From NCBI RefSeq assembly GCF_016125575.1, contig NZ_WGLM01000005.1, positions 1 to 64,000 on the forward strand: a DNA stretch of 64,000 nt. The letters are read 5' to 3'. The first letter of the stretch is position 1. Each line of letters opens with the position of its first letter. Both the position numbers and the translations under genes were made by a program. Below the pieces are notes generated by a model. The model did no database searches, was not told the DNA's origin, and worked only from the letters and a program-made list of their open reading frames with translations. Positions 1 through 7,884 of this stretch are shown here, one piece after another. Origin of the DNA: Limimaricola sp. Lineage in GTDB: Bacteria; Pseudomonadota; Alphaproteobacteria; Rhodobacterales; Rhodobacteraceae.

Positions 1-635
1 CGGCAGCTACACGGGCATCGAGAGTGTCTCGGCCCTGACCGGGGCAGATGCCGGTAACTACAGCATCGGCACGATCTCGGGCGATTACGAGGTCGCGAAG
101 CTGGCGCTGACCGGGTCCATCGCGACGGGGTCGTCGACCTATGGCGAGACGCTGGCGCCGGGGGCGGTGAGCTTTGCCAACCTCGTCTCGGGCGACACGG
201 TCGATGGTACGGTGGCCGTGGACACGACGGGGAACCTGTCGGGGAGCAGCAACCTCAAGGCCGGCAGCTACACGGGCATCGAGAGTGTCTCGGCCCTGAC
301 CGGGGCGGATGCCGGTAACTACAGCATCGGCACGATCTCGGGCGACTACGATGTCGCCAAGCTTTCGCTGACCGGGACCATCGCGACGGGGTCGTCGACT
401 TACGGCGAGACGCTGGTGCCGGGGGCGGTGAGCTTCACCAACGTCGTCTCGGGCGACACGGTCGATGGCACGGTGGACGTCGACACGACGGGGAACGAAA
501 GCCCGGGTGGGCATCTGCACGCGGGCAGCTACACCGGCATCGAGAACGTGTCGGGCCTGTCGGGTGGGGATGCAGGCAACTACCGCGTCGGCAGCGTTGC
601 GGGTGATTACGACGTGTCGCAGCGCGCGCTTGACG
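1..635 (+). repeat. Tandem 261-bp coding repeats in the adhesin gene
   Basis: The string beginning GGCAGCTACAC recurs at about 2, 263 and 524, an exact period of 261 bp (87 codons). The first two units are nearly identical at DNA level; the third is diverged. The window starts inside the array, so more copies may lie upstream. Near-identity of neighbouring units points to recent duplication or gene conversion. Confidence 0.9.
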
Positions 636-1084
636 TCAGCATCACCGGGACGCCGACCAAGACCTTCGACCAGACCAGTGCGGCAACGCTGGTGCCGGAT
701 GACTTCACCCTTGGCAATCTCGCCTCGGGGGATGTCCTGACGGTGACGCAGACGGCCGGCACCTACGCGCAGATCACAGTTGGCACCGGGATCGTCGTCA
801 CGGCGACGCTGGGGGCGTCCGATTTCAGCGGCGTTGGCGGCACCGATCCGGCCGATTACCTGCTGCCGGGCAGCGCCACTGGCTTTGGCACCATCCTGCC
901 GCAACCGTCCAATTCGCAAACTGGTCAGGCCGGAATAAATGCGCTGACTGGCCTGCCGCAGGATCCGCAGACCAACGGTTTGACAGGGCCGGGCGGGCCG
1001 GCGGATGCCGCGCTGAACATTTTGTGCGGCGGGGTGAGCGGGACGCCCGGATCGGCCTCTTGCCCGGCGGATCAGGGACAATGA
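2..1084 (+). CDS. Two-partner-secretion adhesin (TpsA / filamentous haemagglutinin-like), C-terminal part, 5' end outside window
   Basis: The frame is open from the first bases of the window to the TGA at 1082-1084 (about 360 residues seen), so this is only the C-terminus of a larger protein. It consists of tandem 87-residue units with the sequence signature GNYSIG..SGDYDVAK, typical of the YDG/MBG repeats of haemagglutinin-type TPS exoproteins. The last 19 residues carry two cysteines (at -19 and -7 from the end) in a Gly/Ser-rich tail. In HMW1-type adhesins such a C-terminal cysteine pair holds the adhesin on the cell surface; that role here is inferred. The stop overlaps the start of the downstream TpsB gene in an ATGA, so the two are translationally coupled. 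Product expected on the outer surface, exported through the TpsB pore. The N-terminal secretion domain cannot be seen. Confidence 0.8.
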   Translation, partial: GSYTGIESVSALTGADAGNYSIGTISGDYEVAKLALTGSIATGSSTYGETLAPGAVSFANLVSGDTVDGTVAVDTTGNLSGSSNLKAGSYTGIESVSALTGADAGNYSIGTISGDYDVAKLSLTGTIATGSSTYGETLVPGAVSFTNVVSGDTVDGTVDVDTTGNESPGGHLHAGSYTGIENVSGLSGGDAGNYRVGSVAGDYDVSQRALDVSITGTPTKTFDQTSAATLVPDDFTLGNLASGDVLTVTQTAGTYAQITVGTGIVVTATLGASDFSGVGGTDPADYLLPGSATGFGTILPQPSNSQTGQAGINALTGLPQDPQTNGLTGPGGPADAALNILCGGVSGTPGSASCPADQGQ

Positions 1085-2802
1085 CGGGGGGCGTGGCACC
1101 CCTGCGGGACAGGCGAATGAGCGACACGAAAACAAGCGTGAGACCGGGCCGCCGGGTTGCCGAGCAGGCGGCGCTGGCAGGATGGATAATGCTGATGGCG
1201 GGAGGGGCCGTGGCGCAGACGGCCCCGTCACCGGGCGCGGTGCTGCAACAGACGGCCCCCGTTACGTCGACGCCCAGCGTGCCGGGTACTGTCTTCAGCC
1301 TGCCAGCCCCCGCTGCGCAGGCAAGGGACAACAGCGTGCAGATCCCGGTTTCGCATCTCGTCATCGACGGTGCGACGCTGCTTTCGCCAGAAAGCCTGCA
1401 CACAGCTGTTGCCTCTGCCGAAGGGCAGAGCCTGACACTCGATCAGCTCAATGCGCTGGTGAGCCGAATTGGCGAGGCCTATCATGCCGCGGGATATCCG
1501 GTGGCCTTCGCCTACCTGCCTGCGCAGACGGTTGCGAACGGGGTTATCCATATCGCGGTGGTCGAGCCGCGTTACGATCGTGTGACGGCGACAGGTACCT
1601 CACGCCTTGATGCGGCGCGGACGGTCGGGACGATGGGCGTCAAGGTCGGCGATCCGGTGGCGCAGGCCCCGCTTGAACGTGGGCTTTTGCTGTTGCAGGA
1701 GACGCCGGGTGTTCAGGTCCGCGGCGTGCTTGTCGCAGGCGGCAGCCCCGGCACCAGCGCACTGGAGCTGGAACGAACCGATCTGCCGGTTCTGAGCGGC
1801 ATGGTCTCGCTCGACAATCATGGCAACCGCTATACCGGCAAGGTTCTCGGCCGGATCGACGTTGCCGCGAACGATCCCTTCGGGCAGGGCAGCAGTCTGG
1901 GTGCCAACGCCCTGTCTTCGACGACCGGCGGCATGACGGCGGCCGGGCTGCGGGCGAGTTCGCCTGATCTTGGCAACGGGCTGCGCCTTGGTGCCTATGC
2001 CAGCGCGACGCACTATACGCTTGGCGAAGACTTCGCCAATCTTGACGAAAGCGGAACCTCCACGCAGGCGGGCCTGAGCCTCAGCTACCCGTTGGTGCTG
2101 CAGACCGGCAAGCGGCTGGACCTGCGGTTTGACCTGTCGCGCAACCGCTCGACCCAAACCGTCGGCGCGACCGATACCTGGAGCCGGCAGAACATCACGC
2201 TGGGGCAGATCACGTTGAGTGGCGCGGCCAGTGGTCAGGGCGGTGCTGTGACTTCGGGCCGCGTGGCGCTCAGTTTTGGTGATCTGGCGATTTCGCCCGA
2301 TGCGGCGCTGACCGCGGATGCCGCCGGGCTGAACACGGCCGGGCGGTTCCAAACCTTGCGCTTCCTGCTGTCACGGACCCAGCCACTGGGCACGGCGCTG
2401 ACCTTCTCTGCCGATCTGAGCGGCCAGATCGCAACGCGCAATCTCGACAGTTCGCAGAAATTCTACCTTGGTGGGCCGGATGCGGTGATGAGCGTGGCGG
2501 TCGGCGATGGCGGCGGGGATGCCGGGGCGCTGTTGCGGTTGCGGCTGGAGCGCGCGTTTGCCCATCCCGGCACCGGAACGCTGTCGGGAGCCTTGATTGC
2601 GCAAGCGGGTGAGGTCTGGGTCGATCATACGCCGGCCTCGGGGTCAACCGACCCCAACCGCCAGTCTGCTGGCGCCGTTGGCGTGGCACTGGACTACGCG
2701 CAGGGGCCGTGGCAGTTCAACGCAGCGGTTGTCGCGGCGGTGGGTGCCCAGAACCTCGACGCCGGAACCCAGCTGTGGCTGGGTGCACAGATGACGTTCT
2801 AG
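1081..2802 (+). CDS. TpsB outer-membrane transporter (FhaC/ShlB/HecB family)
   Basis: Omp85-superfamily pore that recognises the TpsA secretion domain in the periplasm and threads the adhesin to the surface. 573 residues from the ATG at 1081, which overlaps the adhesin stop. An alternative ATG at 1117 gives a cleaner signal peptide, with a hydrophobic run ending AQTAPSP. After a Pro/Ala-rich linker come a POTRA-like domain (about residues 85-220, with the phrase FAYLPAQTV) and the barrel, which opens with the family phrase VSLDNHGNRYTG (about 240-252). The protein ends in Phe, as expected for a BAM substrate. Length matches the 550-600 residues usual for the family. It lies between its adhesin and a sulfotransferase-like gene 30 bp downstream. 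Confidence 0.88.
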   Translation: MTGGVAPLRDRRMSDTKTSVRPGRRVAEQAALAGWIMLMAGGAVAQTAPSPGAVLQQTAPVTSTPSVPGTVFSLPAPAAQARDNSVQIPVSHLVIDGATLLSPESLHTAVASAEGQSLTLDQLNALVSRIGEAYHAAGYPVAFAYLPAQTVANGVIHIAVVEPRYDRVTATGTSRLDAARTVGTMGVKVGDPVAQAPLERGLLLLQETPGVQVRGVLVAGGSPGTSALELERTDLPVLSGMVSLDNHGNRYTGKVLGRIDVAANDPFGQGSSLGANALSSTTGGMTAAGLRASSPDLGNGLRLGAYASATHYTLGEDFANLDESGTSTQAGLSLSYPLVLQTGKRLDLRFDLSRNRSTQTVGATDTWSRQNITLGQITLSGAASGQGGAVTSGRVALSFGDLAISPDAALTADAAGLNTAGRFQTLRFLLSRTQPLGTALTFSADLSGQIATRNLDSSQKFYLGGPDAVMSVAVGDGGGDAGALLRLRLERAFAHPGTGTLSGALIAQAGEVWVDHTPASGSTDPNRQSAGAVGVALDYAQGPWQFNAAVVAAVGAQNLDAGTQLWLGAQMTF

Positions 2803-2832
2803 CCGCCCAGCAGGGGCAACGGGGGGCCGCGC

Positions 2833-3933
2833 GTGGTCGCGTTCAACATTTCTCTGCGTTTCCAGCCGTCAGGCTGGTTCCTTGGCATCATCGCCGAACT
2901 GAACGAGCGGTTCTCGGACTGGACCGACGGTTCCTACGATTGGGCCGCGCAAACCACCGATTTCTTGCATAACCCGGTGGAACTGCCGCAATTCGACGAA
3001 ACCCTATTCGAGACGCCGCTAAGCAAGCGGGCCGTCAACGACGTGCTGCACCTTGCCGTGGCCATCCTGTCCGGCGACTTCATGCTGGTCCGCAATTACA
3101 TCCAGCATATCCGTTTTGCTTTCGTCATCGGTTACCCGCGATCGGGCGGCAGTTACCTGACCAAGGAATTGCTGCGCAGCATCGGTCTGGATCATACCCG
3201 CGTGTCCGAGGCGCTGGCGCATGACGGTTTTCCCGAACTGCGCGAGATCTGGTACGACATTGAAGGCGACAGGCCCTATTACCACCTGCAGGCCGCGATG
3301 TTTCAGGTGGCGGAGTTCCTCGTCGTCTCGAACCTCTATTACCAGCTCAAGACGCCGCGCCATGCCTCGGGCCTGTGGTTCTCGCCGAAGAAATTCCACA
3401 AAATCATCAACTGGGGCGGCAGCTTCAAGATGTTGTTGGGGCAGGGTCGGGCGGACTATTTTGTCACGCTGCGGCACCCGCTGCCCACCGCAATCTCGGT
3501 GGCGGAAAAAAGCGGCGGTATGCCGGCAGACCACATGTTTCCCGCCATGCAGCCGCGCAGCGCGATTGAACGCTGGGTCCTTAATGACCTGATGCTTCTG
3601 GGTTGGACGATGCCCGAGATCACGCAGTTGAGCTATTTCGACGCCATTTGCGCAAGCTGGAGCAGTTTTTACGGCCGGATGGCAACCTCGGGTTTATTCC
3701 TCGGCGATCGCTCCGAGATCCGGCTGGTGCCCTATGGCAAGGACAGCCTCGAAGGCGTCGTGCGAGATTTCCGTGTGCGCCTCGACAACACGGACGCGCC
3801 CGAACCGGTGATGATTCACACCAAGGCCGCCGAATACCCGATGTGGCAGGAGAAGGGTGACCAAGCCGTCGCCGCGATGGCCGGCCATTGGCGTGCGCTT
3901 GGTCTGCCCTTTCCTGACCTCGGGCAGGATTGA
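2833..3933 (+). CDS. Sulfotransferase-like protein, third gene of the TPS locus
   Basis: 366 residues from a GTG preceded by a GGGGG stretch, 30 bp after TpsB and probably co-transcribed. Around residues 98-106 it has VIGYPRSGGSYL, resembling the 5'-phosphosulfate-binding loop (P-[KR]-S-G-[TG]) of PAPS-dependent sulfotransferases. Around 213-227 it has LRHPLPTAISVAEK, where the 3'-phosphate-binding motif (RDPRD...S) is expected. No signal peptide or membrane segment is visible, so it should act in the cytoplasm. The family transfers sulfate from PAPS to hydroxyls of sugars, lipids or tyrosine; the acceptor here is unknown. The family call rests on two motifs only, and a nucleotide-binding protein of another P-loop family is possible. 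Its position recalls the accessory modification gene that follows tpsA-tpsB in the HMW adhesin loci. Confidence 0.6.
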   Translation: MVAFNISLRFQPSGWFLGIIAELNERFSDWTDGSYDWAAQTTDFLHNPVELPQFDETLFETPLSKRAVNDVLHLAVAILSGDFMLVRNYIQHIRFAFVIGYPRSGGSYLTKELLRSIGLDHTRVSEALAHDGFPELREIWYDIEGDRPYYHLQAAMFQVAEFLVVSNLYYQLKTPRHASGLWFSPKKFHKIINWGGSFKMLLGQGRADYFVTLRHPLPTAISVAEKSGGMPADHMFPAMQPRSAIERWVLNDLMLLGWTMPEITQLSYFDAICASWSSFYGRMATSGLFLGDRSEIRLVPYGKDSLEGVVRDFRVRLDNTDAPEPVMIHTKAAEYPMWQEKGDQAVAAMAGHWRALGLPFPDLGQD

Positions 3934-4074
3934 AACGGCACGGCCTAACTGGGGGCGGTCACGGTGATCCCGACCCGCAAATCACGTAGACGCCGAAGAA
4001 GAAACTCCGGCGCAAATGACGGCATCCATGCGACTTGTGGTCAGCAGCAAACCAACGCCCAGTGAGTGTTGATC

Positions 4075-4854
4075 CTAACTGGCCTCAAGCTCTGCCTGAA
4101 GGGCCTCTATCTCTTCTCCGCCCGCCATGAGGTTCAATACCTCCAGTTTGCTCTTTTCACCCCGTGAGAAGGTTGCCGCGATCTCACCCTGAATAAGGAC
4201 TGCAAAACTGTCGCCAACCGTTAGGGCGTGATGGGCATTGTGCGTTATGAGGATTACCGATGTTCCCCGCTCGCTCACCTGCTTGATCAGGCGAAGCACG
4301 GTGCTGGCTTCCTTGACGCCGAGTGCCGATGTCGGTTCGTCCAGAATGAGCACGCGAGCGCCAAAGTAGACGGCCCTTGCGATCGCCAGCGCCTGCCTTT
4401 CACCACCGGAGAGGGTGCCAACCAGTTGGCCGGCATCCATGACGCGGCGGATGCCCAGTTTCTGAAGTTCCTCAAGGGCGACCCGGTTGGCCAGTTCGGT
4501 ATCCAGCCGACGAAATGGCCACCTGCCAAGCGTCGGCTCTGCACCAAGGAAGAAGTTTCTTGCGACACTGATGAGGGGCACCGTCCCGCCGTATTGATGC
4601 ACCGTTGCAATGCCGCGTGATCTGGCGTCTCCAGGGTTCTGCAGGTGAGCCACCTCACCATCGATAAGCAGTTCTCCCGACGATTGCCGGAAGACACCCG
4701 AAAGGATCTTGATAAGGGTGGATTTGCCTGCGCCATTGTCACCCAACAGGCAGAGAACCTCGCCGGTCTTCACCTGAATGGAAACGTTCTGCAGGGCAGG
4801 GATGCCAGCGAAATACTTCGAGATTCCCTTTGCCTCGATGACGGTTTTGTTCAC
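4075..4854 (-). CDS. Sugar ABC transporter ATP-binding protein (FrcA/RbsA-like, single domain)
   Basis: 259-residue ATPase of a CUT2-type monosaccharide transporter. Walker A GDNGAGKST is near residue 38, the signature LSGGERQ near 145 and Walker B ILDEPTSALG near 170; an H-loop follows (ITHNAHHA). It has one nucleotide-binding domain, like FrcA, rather than the two of RbsA. I chose the GTG at 4854: it has a GGGAG 8 bp upstream and clears the permease stop, whereas the ATG ten codons earlier would overlap it. It is the last gene of a minus-strand operon with permease and binding protein. The sugar cannot be read from the sequence. Confidence 0.85.
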   Translation of the reverse strand: MNKTVIEAKGISKYFAGIPALQNVSIQVKTGEVLCLLGDNGAGKSTLIKILSGVFRQSSGELLIDGEVAHLQNPGDARSRGIATVHQYGGTVPLISVARNFFLGAEPTLGRWPFRRLDTELANRVALEELQKLGIRRVMDAGQLVGTLSGGERQALAIARAVYFGARVLILDEPTSALGVKEASTVLRLIKQVSERGTSVILITHNAHHALTVGDSFAVLIQGEIAATFSRGEKSKLEVLNLMAGGEEIEALQAELEAS

Positions 4855-4867
4855 CCGAAAACTCCCT

Positions 4868-5845
4868 TCAGCCCCGTAGCGCAAGCTTCTGAAACAGGTT
4901 GTTGGCCAGCACGGCGATCAGAAGCAGGATCCCGAGCAGAAGCTGCGCCCAGTCGGCGTTCCAGCCCGTGTAGTAGATCCCAAGGCTCACGATCCCGTAG
5001 GTCATCGTCCCGAGCGTGACGCCGAACGCCGACCCATAGCCGCCTTGGAGAAACACACCGCCGATGACCGACGCGATGATGCTGTTGAAGACATAGACCT
5101 GGCCCCGGGTCGCTTCACCGCCGTTGAACTCCAGCGTCTGGATGATTCCGACGAGGACAGCCCCCAGTGCTGTCGCGACGAAAAGGCTTATCTTGACCCG
5201 GTCGGTCGGCACGCCGGCCTCTCGCGCGGCGTTCTTTTCGCCGCCGGTGGCCAGCACCCAGTTACCAGCCCGCGTGCGCGATAGCACCCACCAGGCAACG
5301 GCAGATATCGCCAGCCACCAGGCAATCGAGATGTTGGCGTTGCCCAAATGGGACGCGAAAACCTGCTTGATGTAACCATCGACCCGGAGTGAAACGTTTG
5401 GCGTTCCGGCCAACATCCGTGACAGCCCGAGCGCCGCTCCCGAGAGTGAGAGCAGGCTGACCAAGGTCACGATGAACGATGGCAGGCGGGTTCGGGTGGT
5501 CACGATACCGTTGAACAGGCCAACACCAACACCCATCAGCAGCGCCGCCAGTATCATGATCTCGATCGGCACATGGTAGGTGCTATGCCCGATCGCGAGG
5601 AGGATCGACGTCGCGCCGATGACCGAACCGATTGAGAGGTCGAATTCTCCGGCGATCATCAGCATGGCGACGGGGATGGCCACGATGCCCAGTTCAGATG
5701 CGGTGTTCAACCAGCCGGCGGTGCCAGCAACCGTGACGAATCCGTTGCCATGAGTTGCAATGGCAAAGAACAGGTAGACCGTTATGACGCCGATGAGGGC
5801 TCCGAACTCTGGTCTGCGCGATAGTCTTGTGAGTCTGCTCAGCAT
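4868..5845 (-). CDS. Sugar ABC transporter permease (RbsC/FrcC family)
   Basis: 325-residue integral membrane protein with about eight to ten hydrophobic segments. It carries the family phrase GEFDLSIGSVIG (about 66-77) and the conserved block near GYGSAFGVTLG (about 268-278), both usual in the BPD_transp_2 family of CUT2 importers. It forms the inner-membrane channel with the ATPase encoded 13 bp downstream. The gene is separated from the binding-protein gene by 178 bp containing a strong stem-loop, which may set the binding protein to a higher expression level. Confidence 0.87.
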   Translation of the reverse strand: MLSRLTRLSRRPEFGALIGVITVYLFFAIATHGNGFVTVAGTAGWLNTASELGIVAIPVAMLMIAGEFDLSIGSVIGATSILLAIGHSTYHVPIEIMILAALLMGVGVGLFNGIVTTRTRLPSFIVTLVSLLSLSGAALGLSRMLAGTPNVSLRVDGYIKQVFASHLGNANISIAWWLAISAVAWWVLSRTRAGNWVLATGGEKNAAREAGVPTDRVKISLFVATALGAVLVGIIQTLEFNGGEATRGQVYVFNSIIASVIGGVFLQGGYGSAFGVTLGTMTYGIVSLGIYYTGWNADWAQLLLGILLLIAVLANNLFQKLALRG

Positions 5846-5967
5846 TTAGTCGTCATTGCCTTCGTTGGATGGGATACGGGTTGGTCTAGCGGTCAGGAAA
5901 TCCTTGCCGGCCGAGGACTGCGCGCGCTCGACCGGGATTGTACTTCGCCATCCCATGGTCCGTTTTT

Positions 5968-6013
5968 TGGGTGCATTGGGCCACTCCAAAAGTTGGCGCG
6001 GCCCAATGACCCA
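5968..6013 (-). promoter_or_regulatory. Intercistronic stem-loop between binding-protein and permease genes
   Basis: The arm TGGGTGCATTGGGCC (5968-5982) pairs with GGCCCAATGACCCA (6000-6013) with one bulged base and a 17-nt loop. It lies 10 bp after the binding-protein stop on the minus strand and has no T-run. Such hairpins after periplasmic-binding-protein genes usually protect or attenuate mRNA, as in malE-malF; that function is inferred. Confidence 0.6.
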
Positions 6014-6023
6014 TTCTTCAAGC

Positions 6024-7016
6024 TCAGCCGGCGCCCCGCACCCCGAGCTTTTGCGCTTCCAGCACGGCATCGACGTTGGTCTTGTCGATCACCATTGGAC
6101 CTGTCTTGATCATGCCGATCGGCTGAAGCCCGTATTTGAGCCTCTGGGCCGCGATCAACACGCCATAGTAGCCCTGCAGATACGGTTGCTGGTCGATGTC
6201 GAACAGCAGATCGCCCGATTTCACCGCGTTGAGGGTGTTCGTCGAAATGTCCGTGGTTCCGACCTGCACATTGCCGCCAAGACCGGCCGAGGCGACGGCC
6301 TGCATGGCCTGCTCGGCGATGCCCGATCCGAGCGTGAACACGCCATCAATCGTGGAGTCAGCTGTCAAGGTGCCCATGATGGCCTGTTTGACCTGCTGAG
6401 GGTTGCCCGAGTCGGAGTAGGGCAGGTTGAAAGCAGTTCCCTTCGCGCCCGCCTCGGTCATCGCAGCGACCATGCCATCACATCGCGCTTGGGTGCCGGG
6501 GTTGCCGGGGACGTGATTGACGCAAACCGCGTTCTTCACGCCGGCAGCAAGGAAGGCACGGGCGGCTTCACGGCCGGCGAGGGCTTCGTCCTGTCCGACG
6601 AACGCGATGGCACCGTCGTCCTCCCACGAGTCGGCTCCGGTGTTCACGATGACGACCACGATGCCGGCAGCAACTGCCGCCTTGATCCCGGGGTCCTCGG
6701 CATCAGGGATGAAGTCGCCGATGACCATCGCGTCGGGCTTTCTCGTGATGCCGACCTCGATCAGCTTGGCGAGGTCCTGAGAGAGGTTGTCGAAGCCGTT
6801 TGGTGCGGTGAATTCGAATCTGACCCCCTCTGCGGCGGCGGCATCATCCCCGCCGCGCTTGAAGGTGCTGAAGAACGGGTCGGAAAGCGGCCCGCCGACC
6901 TCCAGAATAAAGGGCTGATCGGCCCATGCGCCGGTTGCTGAAAGTGCCGCGAGCGCACCACCCAGCAGGGCAGCGCGAAGGGTATGCCCTGACCACGTCC
7001 TGTTTGATCTCATCAT
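6024..7016 (-). CDS. Sugar ABC transporter periplasmic binding protein (RbsB/FrcB-like)
   Basis: 330 residues from the ATG at 7016, which has GGAGGAG 6 bp upstream (a second ATG follows at once). It begins with a Sec signal peptide: positive start, hydrophobic core ALLGGALAALSA, cleavage near ATGAWA-DQP. The mature part opens with a beta-strand/helix pattern of periplasmic_binding_4 proteins (FILEVGGPLSDPFF), then DAMVIGDFIPDAEDPG and GVFTLGSGIAEQAMQA. It captures a sugar in the periplasm for the downstream permease and ATPase. A perfect 20-bp palindrome lies 75 bp upstream and probably controls it. Confidence 0.87.
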   Translation of the reverse strand: MMRSNRTWSGHTLRAALLGGALAALSATGAWADQPFILEVGGPLSDPFFSTFKRGGDDAAAAEGVRFEFTAPNGFDNLSQDLAKLIEVGITRKPDAMVIGDFIPDAEDPGIKAAVAAGIVVVIVNTGADSWEDDGAIAFVGQDEALAGREAARAFLAAGVKNAVCVNHVPGNPGTQARCDGMVAAMTEAGAKGTAFNLPYSDSGNPQQVKQAIMGTLTADSTIDGVFTLGSGIAEQAMQAVASAGLGGNVQVGTTDISTNTLNAVKSGDLLFDIDQQPYLQGYYGVLIAAQRLKYGLQPIGMIKTGPMVIDKTNVDAVLEAQKLGVRGAG

Positions 7017-7090
7017 GTAATTCTCCTCCCCTGTGGGGCGAGTGGAGCCCCGGTTTCCAGAAGGTGATTCCTCCATCACCGTCTGCCTCA

Positions 7091-7110
7091 AAGATAATAC
7101 GTATTATCTT
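7091..7110. promoter_or_regulatory. Perfect 20-bp palindrome, candidate operator of the sugar transporter
   Basis: AAGATAATAC is followed directly by its reverse complement, with no spacer. It sits between the SGNH hydrolase stop (7121) and the binding-protein start (7016), where a promoter for the transporter is expected. The divergent GntR-type regulator nearby is the obvious candidate ligand, though this pairing is inferred. Confidence 0.6.
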
Positions 7111-7120
7111 AAGTTCGCAA

Positions 7121-7771
7121 CTAGATTGTGCTGGCCATCCTCAGAATGGCAGCTGCCTCCACCGCCAGGGCTCGTCCGAGAGTTTCGTGCGCGGCGGCAT
7201 CGATGTGCACGCCATCGGCGCCGACCTGGATGACGGAGTTGGAATCGAAGTGGAAGCAGCCCGTTCGTTCGGCAACCTGGGCGATGTAGTAGGCGTGATC
7301 TTCCGCTCGCTTGTGCGCCCCGTCCCATATTGCAGGCTCCGCCGCCGCCGTGATCGTCGGCGGCGTCACAATCAGGATTTCCGGCCCCTTAGCCACCAAG
7401 GCAAAGTGCCCCTTAATGGCTTGAATCAAAGTCAATATTCCACGTGCCGATGTGAACGAGCTGTTCCCGAACTGCTCTTTGAAGTCGTTCGTTCCCAGCA
7501 GGATGATGATAAGATCCATCGGGGCATGGCTTTCAAGCGCCGTGACGATCCCGTGAGTCCCGTTCTTGTGCTGGCCTTCGATGGGGTCATCAAACGCCGT
7601 GGTTCGTCCGGGCAGGCCTTCCTCGACAACCCAAGTCGGCTTGGGCATGGCCTTGGCCATGGTATTCGGCCAGCGCCGGTGATGTGGAATCCGATCGGGG
7701 GCCTGCGCCATCGAGGCGTAGGGTGGGCACCCCCATGTGTTGGAGTCGCCGTAGCAAAGGATTGTCGTCAT
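7121..7771 (-). CDS. SGNH/GDSL-family esterase
   Basis: 216 residues from the ATG at 7771 (GCAGG 6 bp upstream). Block I GDSNTWG (residues 8-14) provides the nucleophilic Ser, block III GTNDFK (about 80) the Asn, and block V DGVHID (about 194) the Asp-x-x-His pair. It has no signal peptide, so it is cytoplasmic. The family removes acyl, often acetyl, groups from esters and sugars. Standing first in the operon ahead of a sugar importer, it may deacylate the imported sugar; this is inference. Closely related proteins are often annotated as arylesterase or lipolytic G-D-S-L protein. Confidence 0.82.
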   Translation of the reverse strand: MTTILCYGDSNTWGCPPYASMAQAPDRIPHHRRWPNTMAKAMPKPTWVVEEGLPGRTTAFDDPIEGQHKNGTHGIVTALESHAPMDLIIILLGTNDFKEQFGNSSFTSARGILTLIQAIKGHFALVAKGPEILIVTPPTITAAAEPAIWDGAHKRAEDHAYYIAQVAERTGCFHFDSNSVIQVGADGVHIDAAAHETLGRALAVEAAAILRMASTI

Positions 7772-7853
7772 TTTGACCTGCGCTGCATGGTTTGAGGTGA
7801 GAATGCACCTCAATGGTAGGATGAATAAAGGAACCTCGCAAGCTCAGACTTGA

Positions 7854-7868
7854 AAGATATGATATTTT
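7854..7868. promoter_or_regulatory. Imperfect palindrome in the GntR/SGNH divergent region
   Basis: AAGATA-TGA-TATTTT lies between the two divergent genes and resembles the outer arms of the perfect palindrome at 7091-7110. It may be a second, weaker site for the same regulator. The match is partial. Confidence 0.25.
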
Positions 7869-7884
7869 GGACTACCCGAGGCTC

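Noticed and set aside
1-635. Regular repeats considered as a CRISPR array or satellite DNA
   Set aside because: Period is exactly 87 codons, the frame is open throughout and there are no short repeat/unique spacer alternations; this is a coding repeat.
5856-6941. Long open frame antisense to the sugar-binding-protein gene
   Set aside because: It mirrors a well-supported gene with signal peptide and ribosome site; composition is typical of an opposite-strand shadow in GC-rich DNA.
7867-7884. TTG start for the GntR regulator
   Set aside because: The ATG at 7885 is better placed, with CCGAGG just upstream, and the extra residues match no family sequence.
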